A stretch of 41,032 bases of DNA, taken from the NCBI GenBank assembly GCA_035647435.1, contig DASRNM010000144.1, forward strand, positions 1 to 41,032, in the 5' to 3' direction. Source of the stretch: JAAZFZ01 sp035647435 (GTDB taxonomy: Bacteria; Bacillota; Clostridia; Oscillospirales; Acutalibacteraceae). Of the stretch, positions 31,487-39,803 are shown piece after piece; position 1 is the first letter of the stretch; the number at the start of each line of letters is the position of its first letter. The position numbers and the translations under genes were made by a program. Under the pieces are notes generated by a model. The model saw only the letters and a list, made by a program, of their open reading frames with translations, was not told the origin of the DNA and did not search any database.

Positions 31487-33172
31487 ATGAAACTCAATGG
31501 TTCGCAAATTTTGGCAAAAGAGCTCATAAAACAAGGTGTTGATACTGTTTTTGGGTATCCGGGCGGTGCTGTATTGGATATCTATGATGAGCTGTACAAA
31601 AACTCTGACAGAATCGAGCATATTATCACGGCACATGAGCAAGGGGCGGCCCACGCCGCAGATGGATATGCGAGAGTTACGGGGAAACCGGGAGTTATAA
31701 TCGCAACGAGTGGTCCGGGAGCTACAAACCTTGTAACGGGCATAGCAAATGCATACCTTGATTCTGTGCCGCTTGTGGCAATCACGGGCAATGTTGCTGT
31801 TAAGCTGCTCGGAAGGGATAGTTTTCAGGAGGTTGATATTGTTGGAATAACTCAGCCTATTGTAAAGCACAGCTACATTGTCAGAGATGTTTCTGAGCTT
31901 GAAGGAATTATAAACGAAGCATTTTGGATAGCATCAAATGGCAGAAAAGGCCCTGTTTTGATTGATGTACCCAAAAGCGTTCAAAAGGAAACATGTGACT
32001 ATTTCGGCGACTTTCAGTTGGATATTGAGCCAGACGAAGATGAAACTGACGGTGAATATGATTATACAGAGATTCTTGAAGCAATAAAGAATGCAAAAAA
32101 ACCGTATATTTATTGTGGAGGGGGAGTCGTTGCTGCAAATGCGGAAAAAGAACTGCTTGAATTGTCGAAAAAGCTTTCTGCTCCAATAGGGTTGAGCATG
32201 ATGGGCATGACAGCGGTACCAAGCTCTTATGAGCTCAATCTCGGCATGTGTGGCATGCACGGAAAGTATGCTGCGTCAATGGCGCAGTCGCAGGCAGATT
32301 TAATGATTGCAGTTGGAGTAAGGTTTAGCGACAGAGCAACGGGCAATATATCCGAATACACAAAGAAATGCACCGTTATTCACATTGATATTGATGAGGC
32401 GGAGTTAGGCAAAAATGTTGAGTCGTTAATTGAACTTTGTGGAGATGCAAAGAAAATATTAGGCGAACTTCTTGAACTTATAAAGCCCTCAAGGAACGAA
32501 GAATGGGTTGACTTAGTTTTGAAGTCCAAGGAGAAAGACAAAACAAACGTCGACAAATCAAAGTTTTGCCCGCAAAACATTATTGAGATTGTAAAGGCAC
32601 ATTGCAGTGCGGATACAGTTATTGCAACTGATGTTGGTCAACATCAGATGTGGACAATGCTTTATTACGCCTTTGAAAACCCGAGAACATTGCTTACCTC
32701 TGGTGGTTTAGGCACAATGGGTTACGGACTGGGTGCTGCAATAGGGGGTTGTGTAGGTTCGGGCAGAAAACGCACGGTTTTGTTTACTGGTGACGGCAGT
32801 TTCGGCATGAACTTGACAGAGCTTGCAACTGCGGTTTCGCAGAAAACTCCGTTGTTGATAGTGCTTTTTGAAAACGGCGCACTTGGTATGGTTAGACAAT
32901 GGCAGAACATGTTTTATGGGGAGCGTTATTCATCAACAACCCTTAAAAGAAAAACAGATTTTGTAAAGCTTGCACAGGCGTTCGGGGCATATGGTTGCGA
33001 AATCAATTCAATTGAGGAGCTTAAATGCGTTTTGGAAAAAGGTTTACCTGAGGACGCTCCGATTGTGTTAGATTGTAAAATTGACATTGACGAAAAGGTT
33101 TTTCCGATGATACCACCCGGAGGTTCTGTTAAAGATATTATGATTTGCCAGGGAGGTGCTGATAATGAATGA
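31487..33172 (+). CDS. ilvB: Acetolactate synthase large subunit
   Basis: A 561-residue ThDP-dependent enzyme. The N-terminal domain has VDTVFGYPGGAVLDIYDEL with the catalytic Glu in ITAHEQGAAHAADGYAR. The FAD-binding middle domain follows, and the C-terminal ThDP/Mg motif starts at FTGDGSFGMNLTEL with downstream NGALGMVRQWQ. It condenses pyruvate to acetolactate (Val/Leu branch) or with 2-oxobutyrate (Ile branch). The start follows AAGGAGG at 31471-31477, just after attenuator 2. The small subunit gene overlaps its 3' end by eight bases. Confidence 0.96.
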   Translation: MKLNGSQILAKELIKQGVDTVFGYPGGAVLDIYDELYKNSDRIEHIITAHEQGAAHAADGYARVTGKPGVIIATSGPGATNLVTGIANAYLDSVPLVAITGNVAVKLLGRDSFQEVDIVGITQPIVKHSYIVRDVSELEGIINEAFWIASNGRKGPVLIDVPKSVQKETCDYFGDFQLDIEPDEDETDGEYDYTEILEAIKNAKKPYIYCGGGVVAANAEKELLELSKKLSAPIGLSMMGMTAVPSSYELNLGMCGMHGKYAASMAQSQADLMIAVGVRFSDRATGNISEYTKKCTVIHIDIDEAELGKNVESLIELCGDAKKILGELLELIKPSRNEEWVDLVLKSKEKDKTNVDKSKFCPQNIIEIVKAHCSADTVIATDVGQHQMWTMLYYAFENPRTLLTSGGLGTMGYGLGAAIGGCVGSGRKRTVLFTGDGSFGMNLTELATAVSQKTPLLIVLFENGALGMVRQWQNMFYGERYSSTTLKRKTDFVKLAQAFGAYGCEINSIEELKCVLEKGLPEDAPIVLDCKIDIDEKVFPMIPPGGSVKDIMICQGGADNE

Positions 33173-33689
33173 GAGATTTGTTGTAGGGCTTTTAGTGTCG
33201 AACAGGCACGGTGTTCTTAATCGCATTGCCGGTCTTTACGGTAAAAGAGGCTATAACATTGATTGCCTAGCGGTTGGAGAAACAGAGGACCCGAGCCTTT
33301 CGAGAATGACAATTGTTTCAACGGGTGATGTATACACCCGTACGCAGGTTGTAAAACAACTCAATAAGCTGCATGATGTAAAAAGAGCTGTTTTGCTTGA
33401 TGATGACACTGTTTCAGTCGAGCATTTGCTCATCAAGCTTAAGGCCAACGGTGGCGGTAACGCAAAAATTGTTGAGCACATTAATTCATTCGGTGGCAAG
33501 GTTGTCGATTTGGGTGAAAAGTTTATAATCGCTGACATCACGGGTAACACAGAAAAAATTAACGAGTGCATTCAAAAAAGCATTCCATTTGGGATTCTTG
33601 AGCTTTGTCGCTCAGGCAGCATCGCACTTTCAACCGGCAAAGAAACCATTATGAGTGTTGACAATCGAAACGGGTTACAAAATAAATAA
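33165..33689 (+). CDS. ilvN: Acetolactate synthase small (regulatory) subunit
   Basis: A 174-residue protein with an N-terminal ACT domain (VGLLVSNRHGVLNRIAGLYGKRGYNIDCLAVG) and the ALS small-subunit C-terminal region (ELCRSGSIALSTG). It stimulates the large subunit and confers valine feedback inhibition. The start at 33165 uses GGGAGGTG at 33151-33158; the in-frame start at 33156 lies inside that site. It overlaps ilvB, so translation is coupled, giving matched subunit output. Confidence 0.93.
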   Translation: MNERFVVGLLVSNRHGVLNRIAGLYGKRGYNIDCLAVGETEDPSLSRMTIVSTGDVYTRTQVVKQLNKLHDVKRAVLLDDDTVSVEHLLIKLKANGGGNAKIVEHINSFGGKVVDLGEKFIIADITGNTEKINECIQKSIPFGILELCRSGSIALSTGKETIMSVDNRNGLQNK

Positions 33690-33710
33690 TTTTTTAGGAG
33701 GAGAAAACCA

Positions 33711-34703
33711 ATGGCAAAAATGTATTATGAAAAAGATTGTAATTTGGCATTACTTGAGGGGAAAACGGTGGCTGTTGTCGGCTACGGCAGTCAAGGTCAC
33801 GCGCACGCACAGAATTTGAGGGACAGCGGAGTTAATGTTGTTATCGGGCTTTATGAGGGCTCAAAAAGTGCACAGAAAGCAAAAGAAGACGGATTTGAGG
33901 TTTTGAATACGGAAGACGCGGTTCAAAAGGCAGACCTTGTTATGATTCTTGTCAACGATGAAAAAATGGCGAAAATCTATTCAGACAAAATCGGCCCTTA
34001 TCTCAAAAAAGGCATGACTCTTTGCTTTGCACACGGTTTTAACATTCATTTCAATCAAATTGTTACGCCCGAGTATATCAATGTAATCATGATTGCTCCT
34101 AAAGGCCCGGGTCATACAGTAAGAAGCCAGTATGTTGAGGGCAAAGGCGTTCCGTGTCTTATTGCCATGCACCAAGATGCTGACGGTAAAGCAAAAGATA
34201 TTGCTTTGGCATATTCCTTAGGAATAGGTGGCGCAAGAGCGGGCGTTCTTGAAACTACCTTCAAGGAGGAAACCGAAACAGACCTGTTTGGTGAGCAGGC
34301 AGTGCTTTGCGGTGGTGTTACGGCACTTATGAAAGCAGGGTTTGAAACTCTCGTAGAGGCAGGCTATCAGCCAGAAAGTGCATATTTTGAATGCGTACAT
34401 GAAATGAAACTGATTATTGACCTTGTTATCAAGGGCGGCCTTTCCTACATGAGATATTCAATCAGCGACACAGCAGAATACGGGGATTATTCGGTAGGCG
34501 ACAGAATAATCACAGATGAAACCAAAAAAGAAATGAAAAAAGTGCTTTCGGAAATTCAGAGTGGTGAATTTGCGAAAAACTGGATTGACGAAAACAAGGC
34601 GGGTCGGCCTATATTTAAAGAAAGACGCAAAAAGGAATCAGAGCTTCTTGTTGAAGAGGTCGGTGCACAGCTTCGTGCAAAAATGAGCTGGCAGGGAGAC
34701 TAA
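33711..34703 (+). CDS. ilvC: Ketol-acid reductoisomerase (class I)
   Basis: A 330-residue class I enzyme. The N-terminal Rossmann domain has VAVVGYGSQGHAHAQNLRDSG, and the phosphate-binding loop IGLYEGSKS suggests NADPH preference, though cofactor choice is uncertain. The C-terminal knotted domain carries the Mg ligands (ETDLFGEQAVLCGG, and FECVHEMKLIIDL). It converts acetolactate to dihydroxyisovalerate and acetohydroxybutyrate to the isoleucine equivalent. The start follows TAGGAGGAG at 33696-33704, 21 bases after ilvN. Confidence 0.96.
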   Translation: MAKMYYEKDCNLALLEGKTVAVVGYGSQGHAHAQNLRDSGVNVVIGLYEGSKSAQKAKEDGFEVLNTEDAVQKADLVMILVNDEKMAKIYSDKIGPYLKKGMTLCFAHGFNIHFNQIVTPEYINVIMIAPKGPGHTVRSQYVEGKGVPCLIAMHQDADGKAKDIALAYSLGIGGARAGVLETTFKEETETDLFGEQAVLCGGVTALMKAGFETLVEAGYQPESAYFECVHEMKLIIDLVIKGGLSYMRYSISDTAEYGDYSVGDRIITDETKKEMKKVLSEIQSGEFAKNWIDENKAGRPIFKERRKKESELLVEEVGAQLRAKMSWQGD

Positions 34704-34722
34704 AATAAAAAGGGGTGAAAGA

Positions 34723-36366
34723 ATGGGCAACAGATTAAAATTAGATGATATTTCAAGCGCACCCAAACGCTCTTTGTTTAAATCAATGGGGTACACAACA
34801 GAGCAGCTGAAAAAGCCACTTGTTGGCATTGTCAACTCGTTCAATGAGGTTGTCCCCGGTCATATACATTTGCAGACAATAGCACGTGCCGCAAAGGACG
34901 GAGTTCTTATGGCAGGTGGCACACCTATGGAGTTTAACACAATAGGTGTTTGCGATGGCATTGCAATGGGGCACGAGGGCATGAAATACTCTCTCCCTTC
35001 AAGGGAATTGATTGCAGACAGTGTTGAGTGCATGGCTAAGGCACATCGATTTGATGCGCTTGTTTTTATCCCAAACTGTGACAAAATAGTCCCCGGTATG
35101 TTAATGGCGGCGGCTCGCCTAAATCTTCCGAGTGTTTTTGTTTCAGGTGGTCCTATGCTCTCTGCCGATGGCTCGGACTTAAACACGGTTTTTGAGGCTG
35201 TAGGTGCATATCATGCAGATAAAATCAGTGAAGACGAGCTCTATGAGCTTGAAGAAGTTGCTTGCCCCGGTTGTGGCTCGTGTTCAGGAATGTTCACGGC
35301 AAACTCGATGAACTGTCTTTGTGAGGCTCTTGGTATAGCTTTGCCGGGCAACGGAACAGTGCCTGCGGTCTATGCACAACGCATAAGGCTTGCGAAAAAT
35401 GCGGGCATGGCTGTTATGTCTTTACTCGAAAGAGGAATTAATGCAAGAGATATTCTAAACGAAAGCTCACTTAAAAATGCTTTAACAGTTGACATGGCAT
35501 TGGGTTGCTCGACCAACTCGGTTCTCCACCTTTTTGCTTTAGCGCATGAATTGGGTGTAGATATAAGCATGGATACTGTTAATGAAATCAGCCAGAAAAC
35601 ACCCAACCTTTGTCGTCTTGCTCCTGCGGGGGCGCATCATGTGCAAGATTTGAATGCCGCAGGAGGTGTATATGCTGTAATGAGCGAATTGACAAAAGTA
35701 GGTCTCATAAACGGTGAATCTATGACTGCAACGGGTAAAACGCTAAAAGAACAACTCAACAAATTTTTCGTTAAGGACAATTCTGTAATAAGGCCTATAA
35801 ATGAGCCTTACGCACCCTCGGGTGGCCTTGCTGTTTTGTTTGGAAACCTTGCGCCAAACGGCTCTGTCGTTAAACGCAGTGCAGTTAAAGATTCAATGCT
35901 TTGCTTTACAGGCAAGGCGAAGGTGTTTGACAGTGAGGAAGAAGCGGTGGGCGCCATCATGAGTAGAAAAATAAAGGGTGGCGATGTTGTTGTTATTAGA
36001 TATGAAGGCCCTGCAGGTGGGCCGGGCATGAGAGAAATGCTCTCACCGACCTCAGCCATTGCAGGCATGGGGCTCGACGAGGAGGTCGCTCTCATCACTG
36101 ACGGTCGTTTTTCGGGTGCAACAAGAGGGGCCGCAATTGGTCACATTTCCCCCGAGGCGGCGGCAGGTGGAACAATAGCTTATATTTTAGACGGAGATAA
36201 AATTAAAATAGACATACCGAACCTTTCTCTTGAACTGCTTGTCAGTCAGGAAGAGCTGGAAAGCAGAAAAGAGAGGATAAAAACTAATCCTCCCAAAGAA
36301 ATCAGCGGATACCTTAAAAGATATGTTGAAAAGGTGTCCTCAGCCGATAAAGGTGCAGTACTGTAA
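34723..36366 (+). CDS. ilvD: Dihydroxy-acid dehydratase
   Basis: A 547-residue iron-sulphur dehydratase. Cluster-binding Cys residues appear in PNCDKIVPGM and in CPGCGSCSGMFTANSMNCL; ALGCSTNSVLHLFA and the C-terminal GRFSGATRGAAIGHISPEA motif are intact. It converts the dihydroxy acids to 2-oxo acids for valine and isoleucine. The start follows AAGGGGTGAAAG, 19 bases after ilvC. The cluster makes the enzyme oxygen-sensitive, consistent with an anaerobe. Confidence 0.96.
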   Translation: MGNRLKLDDISSAPKRSLFKSMGYTTEQLKKPLVGIVNSFNEVVPGHIHLQTIARAAKDGVLMAGGTPMEFNTIGVCDGIAMGHEGMKYSLPSRELIADSVECMAKAHRFDALVFIPNCDKIVPGMLMAAARLNLPSVFVSGGPMLSADGSDLNTVFEAVGAYHADKISEDELYELEEVACPGCGSCSGMFTANSMNCLCEALGIALPGNGTVPAVYAQRIRLAKNAGMAVMSLLERGINARDILNESSLKNALTVDMALGCSTNSVLHLFALAHELGVDISMDTVNEISQKTPNLCRLAPAGAHHVQDLNAAGGVYAVMSELTKVGLINGESMTATGKTLKEQLNKFFVKDNSVIRPINEPYAPSGGLAVLFGNLAPNGSVVKRSAVKDSMLCFTGKAKVFDSEEEAVGAIMSRKIKGGDVVVIRYEGPAGGPGMREMLSPTSAIAGMGLDEEVALITDGRFSGATRGAAIGHISPEAAAGGTIAYILDGDKIKIDIPNLSLELLVSQEELESRKERIKTNPPKEISGYLKRYVEKVSSADKGAVL

Positions 36367-36379
36367 AGGGAGTGAAAGA

Positions 36380-37576
36380 ATGCTGACAATAGATAAGGTG
36401 TATAATGCCGAGAGGGCATTGAAGAATGTGGTAAGAAAAACAGATTTAATACATGCCCCAGGCCTAAACCCCAATTGTAATGTTTGCCTGAAAACCGAAA
36501 ATCTTCAGATTACAGGCTCTTTTAAAGTTCGCGGAGCGTATTATAAAATTTCAACACTGACCGAAAAAGAAAGAGAAAAAGGTGTAATTGCCTGTTCTGC
36601 AGGGAATCATGCGCAGGGGGTTGCGTTAGCTGCTAAGAAATTCGGAATGGAAGCGACAATCTTTTTGCCCAACACTGCACCTATTTCTAAAATCGAGGCT
36701 ACTCGTCAATATGGAGCTAAAATAAAGCTTGTTGATGGAGTTTATGACGATGCATATGTGGCGGCCGAGGCGTACCAAAAGAAAACAGGAGGGTTGTTTC
36801 TTCACCCTTTCAATGACGAGGACGTAATTGCAGGACAGGGGACAGTTGCTCTTGAGTTGCTTTCACAATACCCCGATGTTGAGGCTGTTGTTGTTCCAAT
36901 AGGCGGTGGCGGACTTATTTCTGGTGTTGCCTATACGATAAAAACATTGAAACCCACGTGTAAGGTTTACGGTGTTCAAGCAATAGGGGCAGACAGCATG
37001 AAACGCTCTTTTGAAGAGAAATGTTGCAGCCAAATTAAGGGTGTGTCAACCTTTGCCGACGGAATCGCAGTTAAAAAACCCGGATTGATAACCTATGAGT
37101 GCAGCTCGAAATATGTCGACGAAGTGATAACTGTTTCAGATGATGAAACCGCAACCGCAATTCTAACGCTTATGGAACAGCACAAGCTTGTCGCAGAGGG
37201 CGCCGGAGCTGTCGGAGTTGCCGCTATAATGTTTGACAAATTGCCATTGAAGGGCAAAAATGTTTGTGCAATTGTTTCAGGCGGCAATATTGATGTGAAC
37301 ATACTTTCAAGGGTTATAAATCGTGGGCTACTCAAAACAGGGCGACTTACAAACCTTACAATAGAGTTACTCGATAAACCCGGCCAGCTAAAAACGGTTT
37401 CTTCTATTATTGCTGATAAGGGTGCAAATGTAATCCGTGTTCAATACACCCCTGGTGGTGAAGAAATGGATATTAACGGCTGTTTCTTAAAAATATCCAT
37501 GGAAACAAAGAATCATGAGCATTTGCAGCAGATAAAAAATGCACTTATAAAAGAGGGCTTTAAGCTGTTAGATTGA
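36380..37576 (+). CDS. ilvA: Threonine ammonia-lyase (biosynthetic-type with ACT domain)
   Basis: A 398-residue fold-type II PLP enzyme. The PLP Lys lies in NLQITGSFKVRGAYYK, the phosphate loop is VPIGGGGLISG and ACSAGNHAQGVA is visible. A C-terminal ACT domain (about 325-398; LTIELLDKPGQLKTVSSIIADKG) suggests allosteric control. It makes 2-oxobutyrate from threonine for isoleucine. The start at 36380 follows AAAGGGAGTG at 36365-36374, 13 bases after ilvD; the open frame upstream of it is a shadow of ilvD. Membership in the ilv operon supports the anabolic rather than catabolic role. Confidence 0.92.
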   Translation: MLTIDKVYNAERALKNVVRKTDLIHAPGLNPNCNVCLKTENLQITGSFKVRGAYYKISTLTEKEREKGVIACSAGNHAQGVALAAKKFGMEATIFLPNTAPISKIEATRQYGAKIKLVDGVYDDAYVAAEAYQKKTGGLFLHPFNDEDVIAGQGTVALELLSQYPDVEAVVVPIGGGGLISGVAYTIKTLKPTCKVYGVQAIGADSMKRSFEEKCCSQIKGVSTFADGIAVKKPGLITYECSSKYVDEVITVSDDETATAILTLMEQHKLVAEGAGAVGVAAIMFDKLPLKGKNVCAIVSGGNIDVNILSRVINRGLLKTGRLTNLTIELLDKPGQLKTVSSIIADKGANVIRVQYTPGGEEMDINGCFLKISMETKNHEHLQQIKNALIKEGFKLLD

Positions 37577-37592
37577 TTTTGGGAGGAAGTCT

Positions 37593-37967
37593 ATGAACAA
37601 AAAAATTCAAACAAGAAATGCGCCAGAGCCGATTGGCCCTTACTCGCAGGCCATTGAATCAAACGGTGTAATTTATTGTTGCGGTCAAATAGCAATTGAC
37701 CCGAACACAAACACATTTTGCAACGTCAGCGTGGAAGAACAGACAAAAAGAGTTTGCGAAAACCTTTCTGCGGTGCTTGAAAGTGCAGGGGTTTCACTTG
37801 ACAATGTGGTCAAAACCACTTGCTATCTTATAAATTCAAATGATTTTGCGGCTTTTAATGAGGTGTATTCGCAATACTTTACATCATCGCCTGCGCGCTC
37901 GTGCGTGTATGTTAAGGAGCTACCGAAAGGTGCTCTCGTGGAGATTGATGCAATTGCTAACTCATAA
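37593..37967 (+). CDS. ridA: RidA family enamine/imine deaminase
   Basis: A 124-residue YjgF/YER057c/UK114 protein. It has PEPIGPYSQAIESNGVIYCCGQIAID at the N-terminus, and the catalytic Arg in SSPARSCVYVKELPKGALVEIDAIA. RidA hydrolyses the reactive 2-aminoacrylate and 2-aminocrotonate intermediates released by threonine/serine dehydratase. Its place 16 bases after ilvA is functionally apt. The ribosome binding site is GGGAGGAAG. A terminator follows, so it closes the operon. Confidence 0.95.
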   Translation: MNKKIQTRNAPEPIGPYSQAIESNGVIYCCGQIAIDPNTNTFCNVSVEEQTKRVCENLSAVLESAGVSLDNVVKTTCYLINSNDFAAFNEVYSQYFTSSPARSCVYVKELPKGALVEIDAIANS

Positions 37968-37982
37968 TCGAAAACAAAATTG

Positions 37983-38021
37983 TCCGACAGGGTTGGCATT
38001 ACCCTTCCTGTCGGATTTTTT
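37983..38021 (+). terminator. Terminator of the ilv operon
   Basis: TCCGACAGG (37983-37991) pairs with CCTGTCGGA (38007-38015), followed by T6. Confidence 0.88.
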
Positions 38022-38089
38022 GTCTTATATTATTAATGGTTTTGTGGTATGTTAGATAGTACAAGGGCTGGACTTGAAATTAAATGCGG

Positions 38090-38105
38090 GATATGTTAAC
38101 ATATC
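38090..38105. promoter_or_regulatory. 16-bp perfect palindrome upstream of the DUF1919 gene
   Basis: GATATGTTAACATATC is perfectly symmetrical. It overlaps a possible promoter (TTGAAA 38074-38079, 17 bases, TAACAT 38097-38102) and lies 37 bases before the start, the place of an operator. No cognate regulator is known here. Confidence 0.5.
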
Positions 38106-38141
38106 TTGAATTTTATAATATTTGAAATGTAGGTAGTTTTG

Positions 38142-38750
38142 ATGAGCAGAATCAATAGTCTTTTAAGGGATGCTTACAATCTCTATTTGAGAATGAAGCT
38201 TAAAAATAAAGACTTTTCACTTCTTTGCAACAATTGCACAGGCTCTGTTATTCTTCAGGATTTAGGGCTTGAGTTCAATTCCCCGTTTGTCGGTTTGTGG
38301 CTTTATCCGAGCGATTTTATCAAATATGCAAAAAACATCAAGCACTACATGAGTTGCGACTTGGCCTTTATCGAGAAAAAAGAGATTGATTACCCCGTTG
38401 CCTTGCTTGATGATATAGAGATATTTTTTCATCACTATAAAAATAAAGAAGAAGCTAAAGAAAAATGGATTGAGAGAACGTCAAGGATTAATCTTGAGGA
38501 CCTTTTCTTTCTGTTGGTTGAAAAAGATGGCTGCACCTATGAAGATCTAGAAGAGTTTGACAAGCTACCGTATAAGAACATGGTTGCTTTTACGCATAAA
38601 ATGTACCCTTATATATGTGCATCTTTTCACATTAGAGGCTTTGAAAATAAGGGCGAGGTGGAAAAGCCCTACACATTTAAAAGCAAGAGAACATATAAAA
38701 GAGAATATGATGATTTTGATTTTATAGGGTGGTTTAACGCTGAAAACTGA
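38142..38750 (+). CDS. DUF1919 family protein
   Basis: A 202-residue cytosolic protein that I recognise as DUF1919 by FSLLCNNCTGSVILQDLGLEFNSP and the following GLWLYPSDFIKY segment. The family is commonly found in capsule/exopolysaccharide clusters and is sometimes labelled exopolysaccharide biosynthesis protein, but no reaction is established. The start at 38142 follows GTAGGTAG. The downstream polysaccharide ABC exporter supports a link to surface glycan production, though 198 bases and a separate promoter lie between them. Confidence 0.75.
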   Translation: MSRINSLLRDAYNLYLRMKLKNKDFSLLCNNCTGSVILQDLGLEFNSPFVGLWLYPSDFIKYAKNIKHYMSCDLAFIEKKEIDYPVALLDDIEIFFHHYKNKEEAKEKWIERTSRINLEDLFFLLVEKDGCTYEDLEEFDKLPYKNMVAFTHKMYPYICASFHIRGFENKGEVEKPYTFKSKRTYKREYDDFDFIGWFNAEN

Positions 38751-38854
38751 TATTGTTACCGTTGTTTTTTTGCCAAAACTCGAGCTAATAAGGATTTAAA
38801 TCAATAAAAGTGCGTTAAACATCAATAGATTACCTTTTTATTCCTATTTAAACA

Positions 38855-38883
38855 TTGAATAAGTTAACAGTATGGTGTAAAAT
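38855..38883 (+). promoter_or_regulatory. Promoter of the polysaccharide exporter genes
   Basis: TTGAAT (38855-38860), 17 bases, TAAAAT (38878-38883), 66 bases before the permease start. Confidence 0.6.
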
Positions 38884-38948
38884 TAATCTGTTATGCAATA
38901 AACGATAAAAACGTAACTTCGCTAAATTATTGACGGAGATGTGAAAAT

Positions 38949-39788
38949 ATGCAGGAAAAATGGTCAACGATTATCAAACCGAAGGTCGGCCTGTTAGACA
39001 TGAATTTAAAAGAATTCTGGCAGTACAGAGACCTTCTCTTTTTGCTTGTAAAACGGAATTTTAAAACTATTTATATGCAAACGATTCTCGGCCCGTTGTG
39101 GATTATTATTAATCCAATGCTCACGACAATTGTATTCACAATTATTTTTGGAAATATAGCAAATATAGGTACGGACGGAGTCCCGCAGTTTTTGTTTTAT
39201 ATGACGGGTAACCTTTCTTGGATTTATTTTTCAACCTGTCTCATTCAGACATCGAACACATTCATTGCGAATGCCCATATTTTCGGCAAGGTTTATTTTC
39301 CACGTCTTATAACCCCAGTTGCCGTTGTGATTACTAACCTGGGCAACCTTTGCATACAGGCGCTTATATTTTTTGGTTTTCTTGCTTACTATACGATTAG
39401 CGGCGCAGTGAAACCGAACATTTATATACTTCTTGTACCGGTGTTGTTGCTGATTATAAGCCTTATAGGGTTGGGTATCGGTATTATTATATCGTCGCTG
39501 ACAACAAAATACAGAGATTTAAACGTTCTCGTTGGGTTTGGAATGCAGCTTTGGATGTATGCCACGCCTGTTGTTTACCCAATATCCGAAATCCCTGAAA
39601 GATGGGCAGGCCTTATAATGCTTAACCCCATTTCATCAGTTACTGAAGCGATGCGCTTTGCCTTTTTAGGCTCAGGCGAATTTCCGCTAGGCTATCTAAT
39701 ATATAGTGCTGTTTTTGCAGTTGTGGCAATAGTCTTAGGCCTAATTATGTTCAGTCACATTGAAAGAACATTTATGGATACTGTATAA
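38949..39788 (+). CDS. Polysaccharide/O-antigen-type ABC exporter permease (Wzm/TagG-like)
   Basis: A 279-residue ABC-2 type permease with about six membrane segments. The N-terminal amphipathic part reads LKEFWQYRDLLFLLVKRNFKTIYMQTILGPLWIIINPM, given here as two adjoining segments (LKEFWQYRDLLFLLVKRN and FKTIYMQTILGPLWIIINPM). The typical WMYATPVVYPISEIP and LNPISSVTEAMRFAF motifs follow. It exports lipid-linked glycan across the cytoplasmic membrane together with the ATPase that starts 15 bases downstream. The start has a GACGGAGATG site. Confidence 0.9.
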   Translation: MQEKWSTIIKPKVGLLDMNLKEFWQYRDLLFLLVKRNFKTIYMQTILGPLWIIINPMLTTIVFTIIFGNIANIGTDGVPQFLFYMTGNLSWIYFSTCLIQTSNTFIANAHIFGKVYFPRLITPVAVVITNLGNLCIQALIFFGFLAYYTISGAVKPNIYILLVPVLLLIISLIGLGIGIIISSLTTKYRDLNVLVGFGMQLWMYATPVVYPISEIPERWAGLIMLNPISSVTEAMRFAFLGSGEFPLGYLIYSAVFAVVAIVLGLIMFSHIERTFMDTV

Positions 39789-39803
39789 TACGGGAGAATA
39801 AAC

